DNA of 64,000 nt from Cyanobacteria bacterium UBA2855 (GCA_002350725.1 DEFJ01000025.1:77682-141681), one strand, 5' to 3'; counted from the first letter of the stretch, positions 30,501 to 36,627 are shown. Program-made: numbers and translations. The notes: generated by a model not told the origin, from the letters alone.

Positions 30501-33424
30501 CTTGAATCATAAGCATTACCGCCTGAAATATTATACCCTGACAATAATGTACCTGCGCCTAAATACAATAAAGAGCCGGAATTTAATGACACAGGAGAAT
30601 GTAAATTATCTGCACTTATTGTTAATCGTCCACCCAATCCTACGGAATAGTTTGATTGCTGCATAATAGCATTAAAAACAACTTGAGTTGTACTCCAAGA
30701 CCCCATTGTACCTGAACCTGTAACGGAAACATTCCATGTCCCACTAGGTTCAATTCCGCTATTATTTACGATTGGTTTTACAAACCATTGTCCGTTACCG
30801 ACAAGCGAACCTCCATTATTAGTAATATACGCATCTATTTTTGCACCAACATCAACACGTCCGTTCGTGATAATAAATTTATTTTGCGTTACCGGAGCAC
30901 TAACTTTTACGTTATAAGGGAAACCCGTTCCACCTGCCAAAATATAGGTATTACCACTACCCTTTATTGGAGTAGATAGCGTTGTATAAGAACTCAATGT
31001 TAAAGAACCATTATTAACTATACCTGCCACTCCACTTGGTAAAGCCGGAATTGCAACACTTTCCAAGGTCGCAGATGCACCGGAATTTGTAATATTCAAC
31101 AAAGATCCTTCTGCATCTTTTAGGTTTGTCAGAATAATATCCTTTAACGTTAAATTGGTTGCCTTGTCCAGAACAAATAGTATTTTACTGTTTGCATTTA
31201 ATGTTGAAGTTTTTATACGCTGAGCCGTAGTATCACGGACACCCGTAATATTTAATGTTCCTGCCGAAACAGAACCTATATCGGTTGAGAGAGTATATGT
31301 ATTTCTATCTTTATCTGCAACAAAATTTCTTGCAGAAGTTGTAACATTTTGTGCCAAAAGTTTCAGAGTATCACCGGCTACAGAAGGAATTGCAGTCCCT
31401 TCAGTCTTTATAACTCTAAACAGCAAACTGTCATCGTTTACCCCTGATGTACTGCTTACGGAAAGAGTACTCGCATAACTATCAGTCCTTCGGTATCCGG
31501 TAATCGTATCACCCCATCCATATGTATTTTCTATATTATCTGTCCAAGTAACATCTTTTGTCCTCGTAAGATTATAAGCAGATAGAACTGCGGAATTTAC
31601 CGCAATCTTTATTCTATCGTTATTATCTGCAGTTAGCAGCCTGATAGTTGTTGTATCCCAAGGTAAATCTCCGGAACGATTGAGTGAGTCTATATAAATA
31701 GTACCTGAAGAGCCTGTTCCGGTTGTAAATGTATCTGATTTTTCCGTTGAAAAATTAATATCAAGTTTGTATTTTGCATTATTACCGGACGTCAATGTCA
31801 CAAAATTAAAATTGTCATTTTTATTATTCTGAAAATCTAAAGTAACATTATTGACATTAACATCGGCATTTGCTAACCCTCCATAAATTCCAACAAGTCC
31901 GGTTGCATCGCCGGTAAAGTTTATATTATACCCTCCCAAACCGTCAATACCATCTCTAAATATTGCCTTACCGTTATTTCTGGCATCTATATTCAAATTC
32001 GCAATACGAGAATCAATAAAAATATCATTCATTGTTTTTGTTCCGCCGGTTTGAACATAATTACCCGAAAATTCAACAGTTGCATTTTCGGCAGCTATAC
32101 TTATATCAGTATTTGAGTATATTGCGCCGCCCAAAGCACTTCCACTTGCAGATATAGCGGCATTTCCAATAAAACTTGTATTTTTTATTACACCCTGAAT
32201 TATACCGTCATTGTATATTGCACCACCTTTTGCCGCGCCTGATGCTGTTGATTGTGTAACATTACCTTCAAATAAAGAGTTTTGAATATTTCCTGTAATT
32301 GTACCGACATTGGATATAGACGAACCCGAAGCATTTCCGCCTGTTGAAATGCTGTTATTTATAAAACTTGAGCTTACAGAGCCCACAGTACCGGAGTTGT
32401 ATAACACACCTCCGTTTACTGTTATATTATTTTGTGATTCAACGTTATTACCTATAAATTGACTGTTTATTGCACCAATTTTTCCGGTCGATGTGGTTGA
32501 GATAAGTCCTCCCAAAATATTTGAATTTCCTGAAACATTATTACCAAGAAATTCTGAATCAACAGTTGTGACTTCTCCAATTGATTTGATTAATGCACCC
32601 GACATTTCTTTGCCGGTTGTTGAAATGGTATTACCAATAAAACTTGATTTTACGTCTGTAATTTTTCCACCGGTTTCAACCAATATCGCCGTATGATGGT
32701 AATCGTCGGAAGAAGTAACAGAAACCGTATCGGAAATAAAATTTGCTTTTACATTTGTAATTGTTCCTTTTGCAGCTATTGAATTTTTTATACTTTGAGC
32801 TAAATAATTCCCCTCAATTAATGCTCTCAGACTACCTGCAGGAACTGTTATTTCTGAAATTGCCGAATTATATTTTAAAGTTAAATTCGCTTCCGCGGCA
32901 TTTGTGGTTGGAACTAATTGTAATCCGTTTGCTAATTTTGCCCATTTGTAATATTTTATGTTTGAACCCGAGCCATAGGTAGATTGTTTTAAATCAACGC
33001 GATAGTATTTATTAACTACCTGTCCTGAAGAATTTACCTCCGGAACAGTAATTATATTATTACCGCCTGAAGCAGAAACTTCTGTAATTGTATACAAACT
33101 ATCAGAGCCGAGAGGGCTTGCCGGAACAGCATATCCTGTTACGGAACCTTTTATTTTATTAGGAGTAATTGTGGTTGAATTAGCACTATAATTTTTGTAA
33201 TTTAAAATTTCAATATCAGACTCGTATGAATGATTTGAATTTTCCTCCGCAGCATAAGTAGCAGTGCCAAACAAAGACAAGCCTGCAAATGCAGCCAAAG
33301 ACAGCAACCTTATCGGAGTATTCTTTTTTGAATACTTCTTATACAAATTTTTGGTAAAAATCATATCATACCGCATTTTTACAGATGTTACAACTATCCT
33401 CTGTTTGATATTTTGCTCAACCAT
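15404..33424 (-). CDS. Giant autotransporter adhesin (6006 aa)
   Basis: One uninterrupted frame covers 18 kb. Residues 1-58 form an extended signal peptide ending A-T-Y-A. The passenger (about 60-5690) is almost all Asn/Thr/Ser/Gly-rich short beta repeats. It has Pmp-like G-G-A-(I/L)-Y-N and F-x-(G/N)-N motifs (about 235-480 and 1640-2210), modules with G-D-T-L-K plus I-N-A-N-x-H-x-L-F-T-L-D, and four long homologous units in the C-terminal half. A right-handed beta helix is expected. The last about 260 residues before position 5955 form an autotransporter beta-barrel (W-T-K-P-Y-A start, A-T-A-G-F-R-W-A end), followed by an unusual 50-residue polar tail. This is type Va secretion to the cell surface; adhesion is inferred. 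Confidence 0.92.
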   Translation of the reverse strand: MVEQNIKQRIVVTSVKMRYDMIFTKNLYKKYSKKNTPIRLLSLAAFAGLSLFGTATYAAEENSNHSYESDIEILNYKNYSANSTTITPNKIKGSVTGYAVPASPLGSDSLYTITEVSASGGNNIITVPEVNSSGQVVNKYYRVDLKQSTYGSGSNIKYYKWAKLANGLQLVPTTNAAEANLTLKYNSAISEITVPAGSLRALIEGNYLAQSIKNSIAAKGTITNVKANFISDTVSVTSSDDYHHTAILVETGGKITDVKSSFIGNTISTTGKEMSGALIKSIGEVTTVDSEFLGNNVSGNSNILGGLISTTSTGKIGAINSQFIGNNVESQNNITVNGGVLYNSGTVGSVSSSFINNSISTGGNASGSSISNVGTITGNIQNSLFEGNVTQSTASGAAKGGAIYNDGIIQGVIKNTSFIGNAAISASGSALGGAIYSNTDISIAAENATVEFSGNYVQTGGTKTMNDIFIDSRIANLNIDARNNGKAIFRDGIDGLGGYNINFTGDATGLVGIYGGLANADVNVNNVTLDFQNNKNDNFNFVTLTSGNNAKYKLDINFSTEKSDTFTTGTGSSGTIYIDSLNRSGDLPWDTTTIRLLTADNNDRIKIAVNSAVLSAYNLTRTKDVTWTDNIENTYGWGDTITGYRRTDSYASTLSVSSTSGVNDDSLLFRVIKTEGTAIPSVAGDTLKLLAQNVTTSARNFVADKDRNTYTLSTDIGSVSAGTLNITGVRDTTAQRIKTSTLNANSKILFVLDKATNLTLKDIILTNLKDAEGSLLNITNSGASATLESVAIPALPSGVAGIVNNGSLTLSSYTTLSTPIKGSGNTYILAGGTGFPYNVKVSAPVTQNKFIITNGRVDVGAKIDAYITNNGGSLVGNGQWFVKPIVNNSGIEPSGTWNVSVTGSGTMGSWSTTQVVFNAIMQQSNYSVGLGGRLTISADNLHSPVSLNSGSLLYLGAGTLLSGYNISGGNAYDSRAVTLTGNVTNNANISSSIYIPSGLSFTESNASHLGLTAGAYVNNAGTFNVLSGDLGRIIIGSGTTNINGNVTMKNIASNALTNANTINVASGKTFTVENVSNLTGSAAINNAGIMAMQSGTLSRVVSGTGSTNITGSVISNAAIQQAISIASGASLQIAPSNIQVGTGRTITNNGNLIISSSGTIANTISGSGSVTINNGTNTVFDAPVNQNVHGLGAVITFTKAEYIGGNISEYGESPVYIGSGTVDGKTLATNRTYTSAGSTITFKNTRIGGTLQVGANSTVYADSSIGGGGYITVEGANANLYYTGGELYKSIYSGSGSGLFHVAGNVSFNGEGYEIRSRLQVDPVGSFTSKIDFLHWDVINQGKLYTYGTLNKTITGSGTTYINPAQGELAFANGAAIAGTLNLNSGVLNVIDQAVNSYSIGSLAGTGTAKIDVDVATNKSDMFVLSSASSGIITPIFNFMNVTGAFSNKKFQIIDGGKGGSINLGGSSQTVNYTNRSEDFVTSPNVTFGQTYAIRDTVGTATANLSLATTDSANDSVNVSLSNIRQTGVNTTQKDLYRDWMLSDIYDSNNTKTYNFRTATDVTVLSQEFAKDISGKTVNINGVVSGDNYSTINQNSQYGHIAVGNGGSLNIKNVKYTGMGYGTSNSGTYNFYVYGNGKANFDNIFYTGNGNGGAAKFYFAGSSIIDNITGTLSSNSAGMLIYNVATINRIAATIRYNTSMWSGVLTNYGTIKTIENSTFRDNPYGMSASYNGLAVRNYGTIETLQNTEFTNNYFSGNGAYHPTSPAIYNASTIGTFLNNKINSNYINVGGSNFGYGLGGAIYNASTFTNGIVGTKSGSAWNAQFSGNRITAFGGRGGALYNAGNLKTIDTVLFDGNYINYKPAPELFAQGGAIYNTGNITNGIVNSNFSNNYIKSEVSTVVNAVKGIQGGAIFAASNIPIISNTTFTGNYLDSAEGTAYGGAIYGNVSQYVNTTFTNNSAQTSSTNDQRAYGGAIYSTSPITSISGTFIGNSVQAKKAGAYAISGAIHGSNIGTIDATFDGNFAKSVSGAIGGVTWANNITEIKSSSVFKNNYAEGSGEVSAGAIHVRGATIDKIGGTFTGNYVLNHSGSAQGGAIWNANSPGNSSVIKNITANFSGNHTDAENGTSMGGAIYNTKVINSITGNYDGNYAYSKNNAAYGGAIYNSGDYVNRTSLGEIVNSSFTNNYAAGTSAYGGAIYDSDTLTITAKDGYQSKISGNYVTTNGGTTKDYQAIYLSGNSALSANLYLNTKTNGSFVIDDYITGNGVAAGSVSYQNVNITGDGTGKIYLNNDIRYSNVSISNTTLVVGGNTKDNYNFHKLISADTAKYIIGVNLSDNAHDMFTVGRDSSGVIAIDDIVINGSSSTNKVFQIINAQATDNIQLKLSKTKYGSYNVVDNILRAISDSVKTTDRITQAAGITLTNTNTLNDSIAFNTASTFDTLYAIAQKETANARSFNFVSNNETFTLSTNLTPVTAGSLSINGRTGAILNANSHSLFTLDNETALNLNNVKIQNSAGDPITVNNAYATVNLNNADIQGNITGNKIFKMEITNGAHISGNITNANATLNSGELFVGTNTFAAANDKLTVFNGGLNLKNSRIETTVINNLESSSNGRYQLDMNLLNKTIDNIKLNSSASTGVINIADINFMNNLTIDEYGEYLVKVLQSPTSNIKLSLSDEILAKTFNLGDIRRDGELDTIKATTKFDEVYYTYYRLGQMAGKLSTGTTTTTDDSLKISVVQDWSPNRTPVQSMGDTLKLVAQANLNARTFEASSANEYYTSTDDVGNVSKGELIIAGVSDDTSSSTINLANHQGFVLGKDTSLSLNNVNLIGNENLAEVTDSSAKIELNNTYLEGNIVGDARYNLSITGNGMTTVNGTLTGANATISKGGLAFKDSTFAGENTTLNLNGGHISLDDNVLSNYVFNELIAGASATWGLDVDLNNSKADFINVKSGSGTITIESLNVIGLITNPGASYTIKVLNNNGNNIKLALADIVSPSLGIYKIGENTKIEKEVINPITAWNKIYYQDVTKSDIMGYLNIIGDDSLKINVSSISPGVTERVIQGDTLKVLSQYETDSPKQFQFDAANNIYTVSQNIGSVVGKSLTVNGVVSGTNRSTINANYHTLFTLDDETVLNLNNIGIANAINTVGSVINITNSSAKANINNVFIGSVGKSTGISNAGVLNVTNSTINTGIVGSGITNTTGTVTFGTGVSVTQDKVVNTGILNMALDGIIYGVLENSATANISASAITKDSTNTGVLNLNNGTLAFAVNGSGGRTNIVGDVSAAASINQPIYINSGAKLSTSASNLGGLTTNSSNLTLTGGVLSNTVSGSGATYITGNVGLNAPITQAINIQAGGALTTSADYIGADVVNNNALNLTGGTLLKNVSGNGNLNINSGTTTLASSVTDNNISLNGGVLKVGSNVNITGAKSLISDGGALSLQDNVISSKNLGDVELLKDMYLQIDADLKNKTADTFVLNSLRNDYNKNIIINSIKVIADIEQEPTIDINIADSSIRNLIKLSSDEMYADSVLDGKSYLVTYSNTNGNLTFGYGNLYTAIHTDAPQRVYNLSADENVSHALETMEGANSVLTVNGNSHKVIGNNYSAVTITSGQTLNVNNVSDWGIFSDSLIAQSGSNLNVKDSTFTADITNFGNMNLSGNTSLNNVSGDGSTIIENTENINLNGSFTQKSLIINSGNVNVKAEDLHISDGVTNKSQITLKGGILNSDIIGTGNTVISAATANNSTINQNELTVNNAVRLTNNQSKTITVNQNYTNNGEIANNGNLVLNEAGNLGLISGTGSLKLSADAINDVSLTQGELTVDNGIVLANNSGKDVQITSTLNNNGTINNSGTITNSASGDIGLIAGEGTLILNGNTNTNNKGITQSTVVNSSNLTNTSVINGQINNTYDGTISSSLSNLNGNISNAGTLNITGGVTQGNITNYNSQNGKINLSNGMTAAHEISGNTINLSGGELNFIGNGDISNSELVASGGAINMQDNLITNENLGDVTLLEDLNILIDAKLDNKTADSISAKSLKNDNNKSIIISDINVISDPTGTTPFDITVADETLKNAVKLTQDKIKVSGIAEDMSYLVQYSKSSGNLNFGYGDLVAAVKSESDDKNYSIEIDEDVNKDLGIIHGTNATLTVNGNNHAVFGNNHAGIEVRSGQTLNLKDIAEWDGFSGNGIVNNETLNISSTSYDSTYKDPIKNVGEMTLTAGVERKISIDEEVNDNLAPVGITIVDGAGTVDFNDSFTQKELRITNGAVNIKSSDLHVSNEINNDAQLNLTGGELTSKITGTGATTIKSDTVNKVSIIQNNLEIAENATLTNDSETITVNDTLTNEGEIVNGGEILVNNTANSGIISGDGRLVLNGDTTNSGVITQNNITNFGELNNQNAITGTIVNAPVGIISSDMSDLNGDISNAGTLNILGGVTQGNITNYNGQNGEINLSNGLTTTHEISDNTINLNDGELKFSDNGDISKSILVVNGGTVNLQDNKIEDETIGKIILNEDMKYAIDADLVEKTADKIHTSLPVEDNNYHIVINNIKIIKDPNTDMPTVVNVADENVKGLVKLSLNEENSVSGYDTRFNYLVAYENSDGNLILDYANLPTAVGLTATQRNYHMNSDEVITQDIGVMGGNNSTLTVNGNNHSVSGNNYEGVEVQAGQTLNLKDIKEWDGSSGNGIENNGTLNIIAVDANSTYNDSVKNTGEMNLRASAGKTITINEEVNDNLAPVGITNIAGSGTVDFNDNLTQNELRITNGTVNIKSSDVKVSNGVKNYAQLNLTGGELTSSITGTGVTSIKSDTTNNSSIAQYKLEISENTTLTNNASKTVTVDNTLTNNGEIVNNGDMTVNATNSLGKISGNGSLVLNGTMTNNAGIKQNSVSVTGSLVNEKKLEANVTNNGNSIITSNASNIQGNIVNNGQIVFNGGMTGGDITGSGVTTINEGTVVLNHKIENNNIQIKEDTILALRNGSDISNSTIEALGGTVDMINDVTEDYNLGTINLTRNNLQAGIDVDLENAKTDTLSGQVSAESLLTDNNIIISTINIITDGDDVPTDVLLTESATIREKILLADDVKILTGIEDSYMITYFNNSGILNFRYTDLAMAVKSSAPNKVYNMGKDEDVNTDLGILGGDKLTINGNIHSINGNSHDGITVGADKTLNINDVNTYKGFTTAVINQKDGTVNIKNTVFEGNNVAIDNNGRLNFSGNNNINDKITGNDGVTNFKDGKTYINDTITQKNINVSENSEIETFANLVKTLEELKNEGVITYNGGENTNKISGDGTININNHVSNSGEISQKNLIITQDNSTFTNDNQANIEILTNNGNLVNNKELTVNQLSNNNYIENNDNMLVTDNFENSDKFDNKSVLIAHNLDNSGVINNSDKMTLTGDINHNTNTIKGNGKLLNEGILDNNGVINQSNIDNSGVINTNSETLVAKNRIYNTGTINYNSGSRTVSNIDGAPPGNVNLNTNAPFIINNKISGTQLSLNNSTVYFTDKADISKVSSFNINGGKIDVMDTKLKSYDIGNVNLNSKSNLSLDFDINNETSDKFTAKINNNGGVFNVDKINVMGDRTLKDHITVDLGKTTGLGSDNVTSDTIKLPTIMTPIRRIEGKLENGVITYTPAGNSVNEFNPSVMASPVATQIGGLLSQMRTLDAGFYQMDRYSMYPKAQRMAAENANKYASLEPASQVDNSHIPEISHAIWTKPYATYEHVGLKGGVKVENFGYGNYFGGDSDLVDIGKGWKGVASGFIGYNGNHSNYDGISMDQQGGALGATGTLYKGNFFTGATVSVGASAGEAYTSYGTDRFAMITTGVASKSGYNWEIKNGKLIVQPSLFLGYSMVKTLDYKNSAGAKIDSDPLHAIQISPEIKAVGNLKYGWQPYASVGMVWNIPTGGKVEAADIKLPKLSVKPYVQYGVGVQKSWGEKFTAYGQVMMRNGGRNGIAATAGFRWAIGGKKTQSVNKQRSNIKNISNIQNIENNMNKSKSPMVFTKETLNSSVKPQNI
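16680..22700 (-). repeat. Four large internal repeats in the autotransporter
   Basis: The protein motif L-T-V-N-G-N-x-H followed by G-Q-T-L-N-(L/V) recurs at DNA positions near 22630, 20970, 19475 and 18000, spaced 1.5-1.65 kb. Between the motifs the same order of sub-modules recurs, especially in units two and three, including D-N-L-A-P-V-G-I-T and L-T-G-G-E-L-T-S. Divergence rises toward the barrel. Confidence 0.75.
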
Positions 33425-33449
33425 ACAAAATATCCGAGTTTATACAATA

Positions 33450-33478
33450 ATTATAATGTATTTTTTTACAAAATTCAA
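33450..33478 (-). promoter_or_regulatory. Promoter of the giant autotransporter
   Basis: On the reverse strand TTGAAT (33473-33478), a 17-nt spacer and a perfect TATAAT (33450-33455) lie 25 nt upstream of the ATG at 33424. The leader contains GGAT 8 nt before that ATG, which supports this start over internal ATGs. Confidence 0.75.
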
Positions 33479-33543
33479 TTGTAAACGCAATATTTACACT
33501 ATATTATGTACAAAATATGAATTACAAATTTTAATATAAATTT

Positions 33544-34125
33544 CTACTTTTTATTTTGATTATTTGTATAATCGGCTTGAGTCACCGGAACACCAAAAGG
33601 TCTTAAAAGAGAATCTTTTCCTAACCTACTTTTTTCTTTTTTCATTTTTTTGTATTCTGCGCGCTTTAATTTTCTAATCATACTGTATTTTGATTTTTGT
33701 TCACGGTTTAAAATTTTTTTAAATTCTTTGTCGTATTTTTTAGATATCGCCCTAATCTCTTTTCTCGCTTCTGTTAAATCTTTTTTTACTGAATCTATAA
33801 CAGCATCCTCTTCAGCCTTGTCGCCGGATAATTCTTTTAGCTTTTTCTTATCAAGACATAATTTTTTCAAAGCAGGTGCAAGCTCTTTATATCTTCTGCT
33901 TTCTATTTCATCTTTTTTTCTGACTTGCTCAGTAGTAAGGTTTAATGCATTGTAAATTGCATTTCTTTCTGTTTGAATTTTATTAACCAATTGAGGCGAA
34001 AAATCGCCCGCAGAAATCACCGAAGAAACGGTATTCTCAACAGTAGCATTCGCATTATCATCCGCAAAAGTCATAGGACAAGTCATAAAGATACAAAGTA
34101 CCGAAAATAATAAAGCTCTTTTCAT
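33544..34125 (-). CDS. Spy/CpxP-like LTxxQ periplasmic protein (193 aa)
   Basis: A signal peptide (about 1-21, cleavage near T-F-A) precedes a highly charged, Lys/Glu-rich helical protein. The sequences L-T-T-E-Q-V-R-K and L-N-R-E-Q-K-S-K-Y are the paired LTxxQ-type motifs of the Spy/CpxP family, which bind unfolded envelope proteins or damp envelope stress signalling. AAGGAG precedes the ATG. It lies directly upstream of the autotransporter on the same strand (about 120 bp, but that gene has its own promoter). A chaperone role for the huge passenger is an attractive inference from position only. Confidence 0.8.
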   Translation of the reverse strand: MKRALLFSVLCIFMTCPMTFADDNANATVENTVSSVISAGDFSPQLVNKIQTERNAIYNALNLTTEQVRKKDEIESRRYKELAPALKKLCLDKKKLKELSGDKAEEDAVIDSVKKDLTEARKEIRAISKKYDKEFKKILNREQKSKYSMIRKLKRAEYKKMKKEKSRLGKDSLLRPFGVPVTQADYTNNQNKK

Positions 34126-34206
34126 ATTCTCTCCTTGGCTTTGTTTTATTATATGTCTATTATCTCATGCACATAACGTTTTGACAAGTTTCACACAAAA
34201 AGATGA

Positions 34207-34234
34207 TTGATTTTTATTAAAACAGCATTAAAAT
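34207..34234 (+). promoter_or_regulatory. Promoter with leaderless spacing
   Basis: TTGATT (34207-34212), a 16-nt spacer and TAAAAT (34229-34234) end only 6 nt before the ATG at 34241. No Shine-Dalgarno is present. Confidence 0.6.
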
Positions 34235-34240
34235 ACAACT

Positions 34241-34804
34241 ATGAAAAAAGTGTTTTTATTATTTTTAATACTCTTTTCTACGTTATGCGTCGAGGCAAAA
34301 AATGTGGATTATGAGCAGGTATATAGAGATTTAGACTCTCCAAAGGTCAAATATATCCACGATATTGACCCCGGCGAATACTATGATACTAAAGATTCCA
34401 CATGGTCGCCATATCCCCTGTTCAGGTTGATAAGTCCGCTATATTTTAAAGATATAACGGTTGAACCGGGATATTATCTACTAACGCCAAGAGAACATAA
34501 CGGTAATTGGTACATGTTATTCAAAGAAGCAGGAAAAATAAAATATATCATTCCTGTTTATGAACGAGAAGTTGTCCCAATGACTTTTTACGATGATAAT
34601 TTGCCAAAACCTAAACTTGCGCCGACACAAAAAATTCATTTAAAAATGTTGGATGTTATGGGTAAAGTTATGCCAAGCGCGAAGAGAAAACCTATTCCAA
34701 ATACATATTTAGAAGTAACGGATTTAGATAACAATTTTGTTTCAATAGTCGTTTATTGGGGTGATTACAGGTATTACACAATCTTCAGAACAATAAGACT
34801 ATAA
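34241..34804 (+). CDS. Secreted protein of unknown function (187 aa)
   Basis: A short signal peptide (residues 1-19, cleavage near V-E-A) is followed by a soluble beta-rich-looking domain with many Tyr and Pro. Motifs include D-I-D-P-G-E-Y-Y-D and P-G-Y-Y-L-L-T-P-R-E. No family is recognised. The ATG directly follows a promoter with no room for a leader, so the mRNA is probably leaderless. It is monocistronic and ends at a bidirectional terminator shared with ilvE. Confidence 0.75.
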   Translation: MKKVFLLFLILFSTLCVEAKNVDYEQVYRDLDSPKVKYIHDIDPGEYYDTKDSTWSPYPLFRLISPLYFKDITVEPGYYLLTPREHNGNWYMLFKEAGKIKYIIPVYEREVVPMTFYDDNLPKPKLAPTQKIHLKMLDVMGKVMPSAKRKPIPNTYLEVTDLDNNFVSIVVYWGDYRYYTIFRTIRL

Positions 34805-34805
34805 A

Positions 34806-34835
34806 AAAACACAAGGCTTTTAACCTTGCGTTTTT
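34806..34835. terminator. Bidirectional terminator between convergent genes
   Basis: The stem AAAACaCAAGG / CCTTGcGTTTT, with a T tract on each strand, lies between the stop at 34804 and the ilvE stop at 34854. Confidence 0.75.
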
Positions 34836-34853
34836 AAATTTTAAATTTGTATT

Positions 34854-35888
34854 TTACACTGACACCGCTGTCGGTTCTATTTCATAAATCCAACCTTCAG
34901 GCGGCTCTATTCTTCCCATTTGAATACCGGTCAAGGTATCATACAACTTCTGAGTAATTTCGCCCGATTTTTCCATACCGGAAGGGAATGCTATTTCGTT
35001 ACCGTGGTCTACAACTTTTCCGACAGGAGAAAGAACTGCAGCCGTACCGCATAATGCACATTCTTTAAAATCTTTTAATTCCTCAATATGAATTTCTCTT
35101 TCTTCGGTTTGTAATCCCAAATATTTTTGCGCAACTACCATCAACGAACGTCTTGTAATAGACGGCAAAATCGTAGGGGATTTAGGAGTTACAACCTTAT
35201 TGTCTTTTGTAACAAATATAATGTTTGCGCCGCCTGTTTCTTCAATTTTTGTTCTTGTCGCAGAATCAAGATACATATTTTCATTGTAACCCTGATTGTG
35301 CGCATCTACAATCGCGTGTAAACTCATTGCATAATTTAATCCTGCCTTAACATGTCCCGTACCAAGAGGAGCTGCTCTGTCAAAATCAGGAACTCTCAAT
35401 GTAATAGGTTTTGCCCCGCCCTTAAAATAAGGACCGACAGGAGATGCAAAAATTCTAAACTCATATTCAGTTGCAGGTTTTACACCCAAAACAGGATTTG
35501 ACCCAAACATATAAGGTCTTAAATATAATGAAGCTCCCGAACCGTATGGCGGAACATAATCAATATTTTTTTCAACAACTTGTTTTACCGCTTCAATAAA
35601 TTTATCTTCAGGAAATACCGGCATCTCTAATCTTCTGCAAGAATCAGCCATTCTTGATGCGTTCAAATCCGGTCTGAAGCAAACTACTCTGTTATCAACC
35701 GTTCTATATGCTTTCATACCTTCAAAACAAGTTTGAGCATACTGCAATACTCCTGCGCTTTCATTAATAACAACTTTATCATCCGTTGTCATTTTGCCAT
35801 CATCCCACTTGCCATCTTTGAACTGTGCTACGAAACGGTAATCCGTTTTCATATAACCAAATCCTAAATTCTGCCAATCAATATTCAT
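34854..35888 (-). CDS. ilvE: Branched-chain amino-acid aminotransferase
   Basis: This PLP enzyme interconverts Val, Leu and Ile with their 2-oxo acids using glutamate/2-oxoglutarate. The 344-residue length and architecture match the type II (eukaryote/Firmicute-like) BCAT group. Recognisable segments are Q-T-C-F-E-G-M-K-A-Y near the N-terminus, L-Y-L-R-P and the PLP lysine in G-H-V-K-A-G-L-N-Y at about residue 195. E-E-T-G-G-A-N and the C-terminal G-T-A-A-V-L-S-P block follow. It is monocistronic, divergent from efp. No other ilv or leu gene is nearby. Confidence 0.95.
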   Translation of the reverse strand: MNIDWQNLGFGYMKTDYRFVAQFKDGKWDDGKMTTDDKVVINESAGVLQYAQTCFEGMKAYRTVDNRVVCFRPDLNASRMADSCRRLEMPVFPEDKFIEAVKQVVEKNIDYVPPYGSGASLYLRPYMFGSNPVLGVKPATEYEFRIFASPVGPYFKGGAKPITLRVPDFDRAAPLGTGHVKAGLNYAMSLHAIVDAHNQGYNENMYLDSATRTKIEETGGANIIFVTKDNKVVTPKSPTILPSITRRSLMVVAQKYLGLQTEEREIHIEELKDFKECALCGTAAVLSPVGKVVDHGNEIAFPSGMEKSGEITQKLYDTLTGIQMGRIEPPEGWIYEIEPTAVSV

Positions 35889-35980
35889 GATACAATCTCC
35901 CTTTAATTAAAATTATACAACAAAAAAGAACAAAAGTTGTAACAATATCATTAACCGTTTTTACATTTTGTAAATAAGAT

Positions 35981-36008
35981 TTGAAAAAAGAGATATTTAT
36001 GGTAAAAT
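35981..36008 (+). promoter_or_regulatory. Promoter of efp-accB-accC
   Basis: TTGAAA (35981-35986), 16 nt, TAAAAT (36003-36008), about 40 nt upstream of the efp ATG. GGGG precedes the start. Confidence 0.6.
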
Positions 36009-36049
36009 AAGTTCAAAAGTTAAATTATTAGATAAAATAGGGGAAAAAT

Positions 36050-36607
36050 ATGATTTCAGTAAACGACTTAAAAACAGGCTTGACGCTTGAATTAGATAAC
36101 GGACTTTGGTCTGTTGTTGAATTTTTACACGTAAAACCGGGTAAAGGTGCAGCGTTTGTAAGAACAAAACTTAAAAACGTTGAAACCGGTCAGGTTGTTG
36201 AAAGAACATTCAGAGCCGGTGAAAAAGTCGGTAAAGCAACTCTCGACAGAAGAGAAATGCAATACTTATATAAGGAAGGTTCTGAGTTTGTTATGATGGA
36301 TAACGAAACTTATGAACAACTTAGCGTATCTGAAGACCAAGTCGGGGACGGAGTTAAATACTTGAAAGAAAACATGGAAGTTCAAGTATTGTTGCACGAT
36401 GGCAAAATTATCGGTGTTGATATTCCTACTCACGTTGTTCTTCAGGTTGTAGATACTCCGCCTGCAGAAAAGGGTAATACAGCTCAAGGCGGTACAAAAC
36501 CTGCTACATTAGAAACAGGTGCTGTAGTAAATGTTCCGTTCTTCGTTTCTAACGGCGATATGATTAGGGTTGATACCAGAAGTAACGAATACCTCGACAG
36601 AGCGTAA
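36050..36607 (+). CDS. efp: Elongation factor P
   Basis: EF-P binds between P and E sites and relieves ribosome stalling at polyproline. The 185-residue chain has the three expected beta domains. The modification loop is P-G-K-G with Lys at residue 32, the site that carries beta-lysine or another group in many bacteria. No epmA/epmB-type modification gene is in the window. It is probably the first gene of an efp-accB-accC unit (20 bp to accB). This efp-acc arrangement is common in bacteria. Confidence 0.97.
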   Translation: MISVNDLKTGLTLELDNGLWSVVEFLHVKPGKGAAFVRTKLKNVETGQVVERTFRAGEKVGKATLDRREMQYLYKEGSEFVMMDNETYEQLSVSEDQVGDGVKYLKENMEVQVLLHDGKIIGVDIPTHVVLQVVDTPPAEKGNTAQGGTKPATLETGAVVNVPFFVSNGDMIRVDTRSNEYLDRA

Positions 36608-36627
36608 TCTATAAGTCAGGTATTACA

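Noticed and set aside
15527..33539. Many forward-strand open frames (60-194 codons) inside the giant autotransporter gene.
   Set aside because: They are antisense shadows of a repetitive AT-rich gene, lacking consistent ribosome sites and known motifs.
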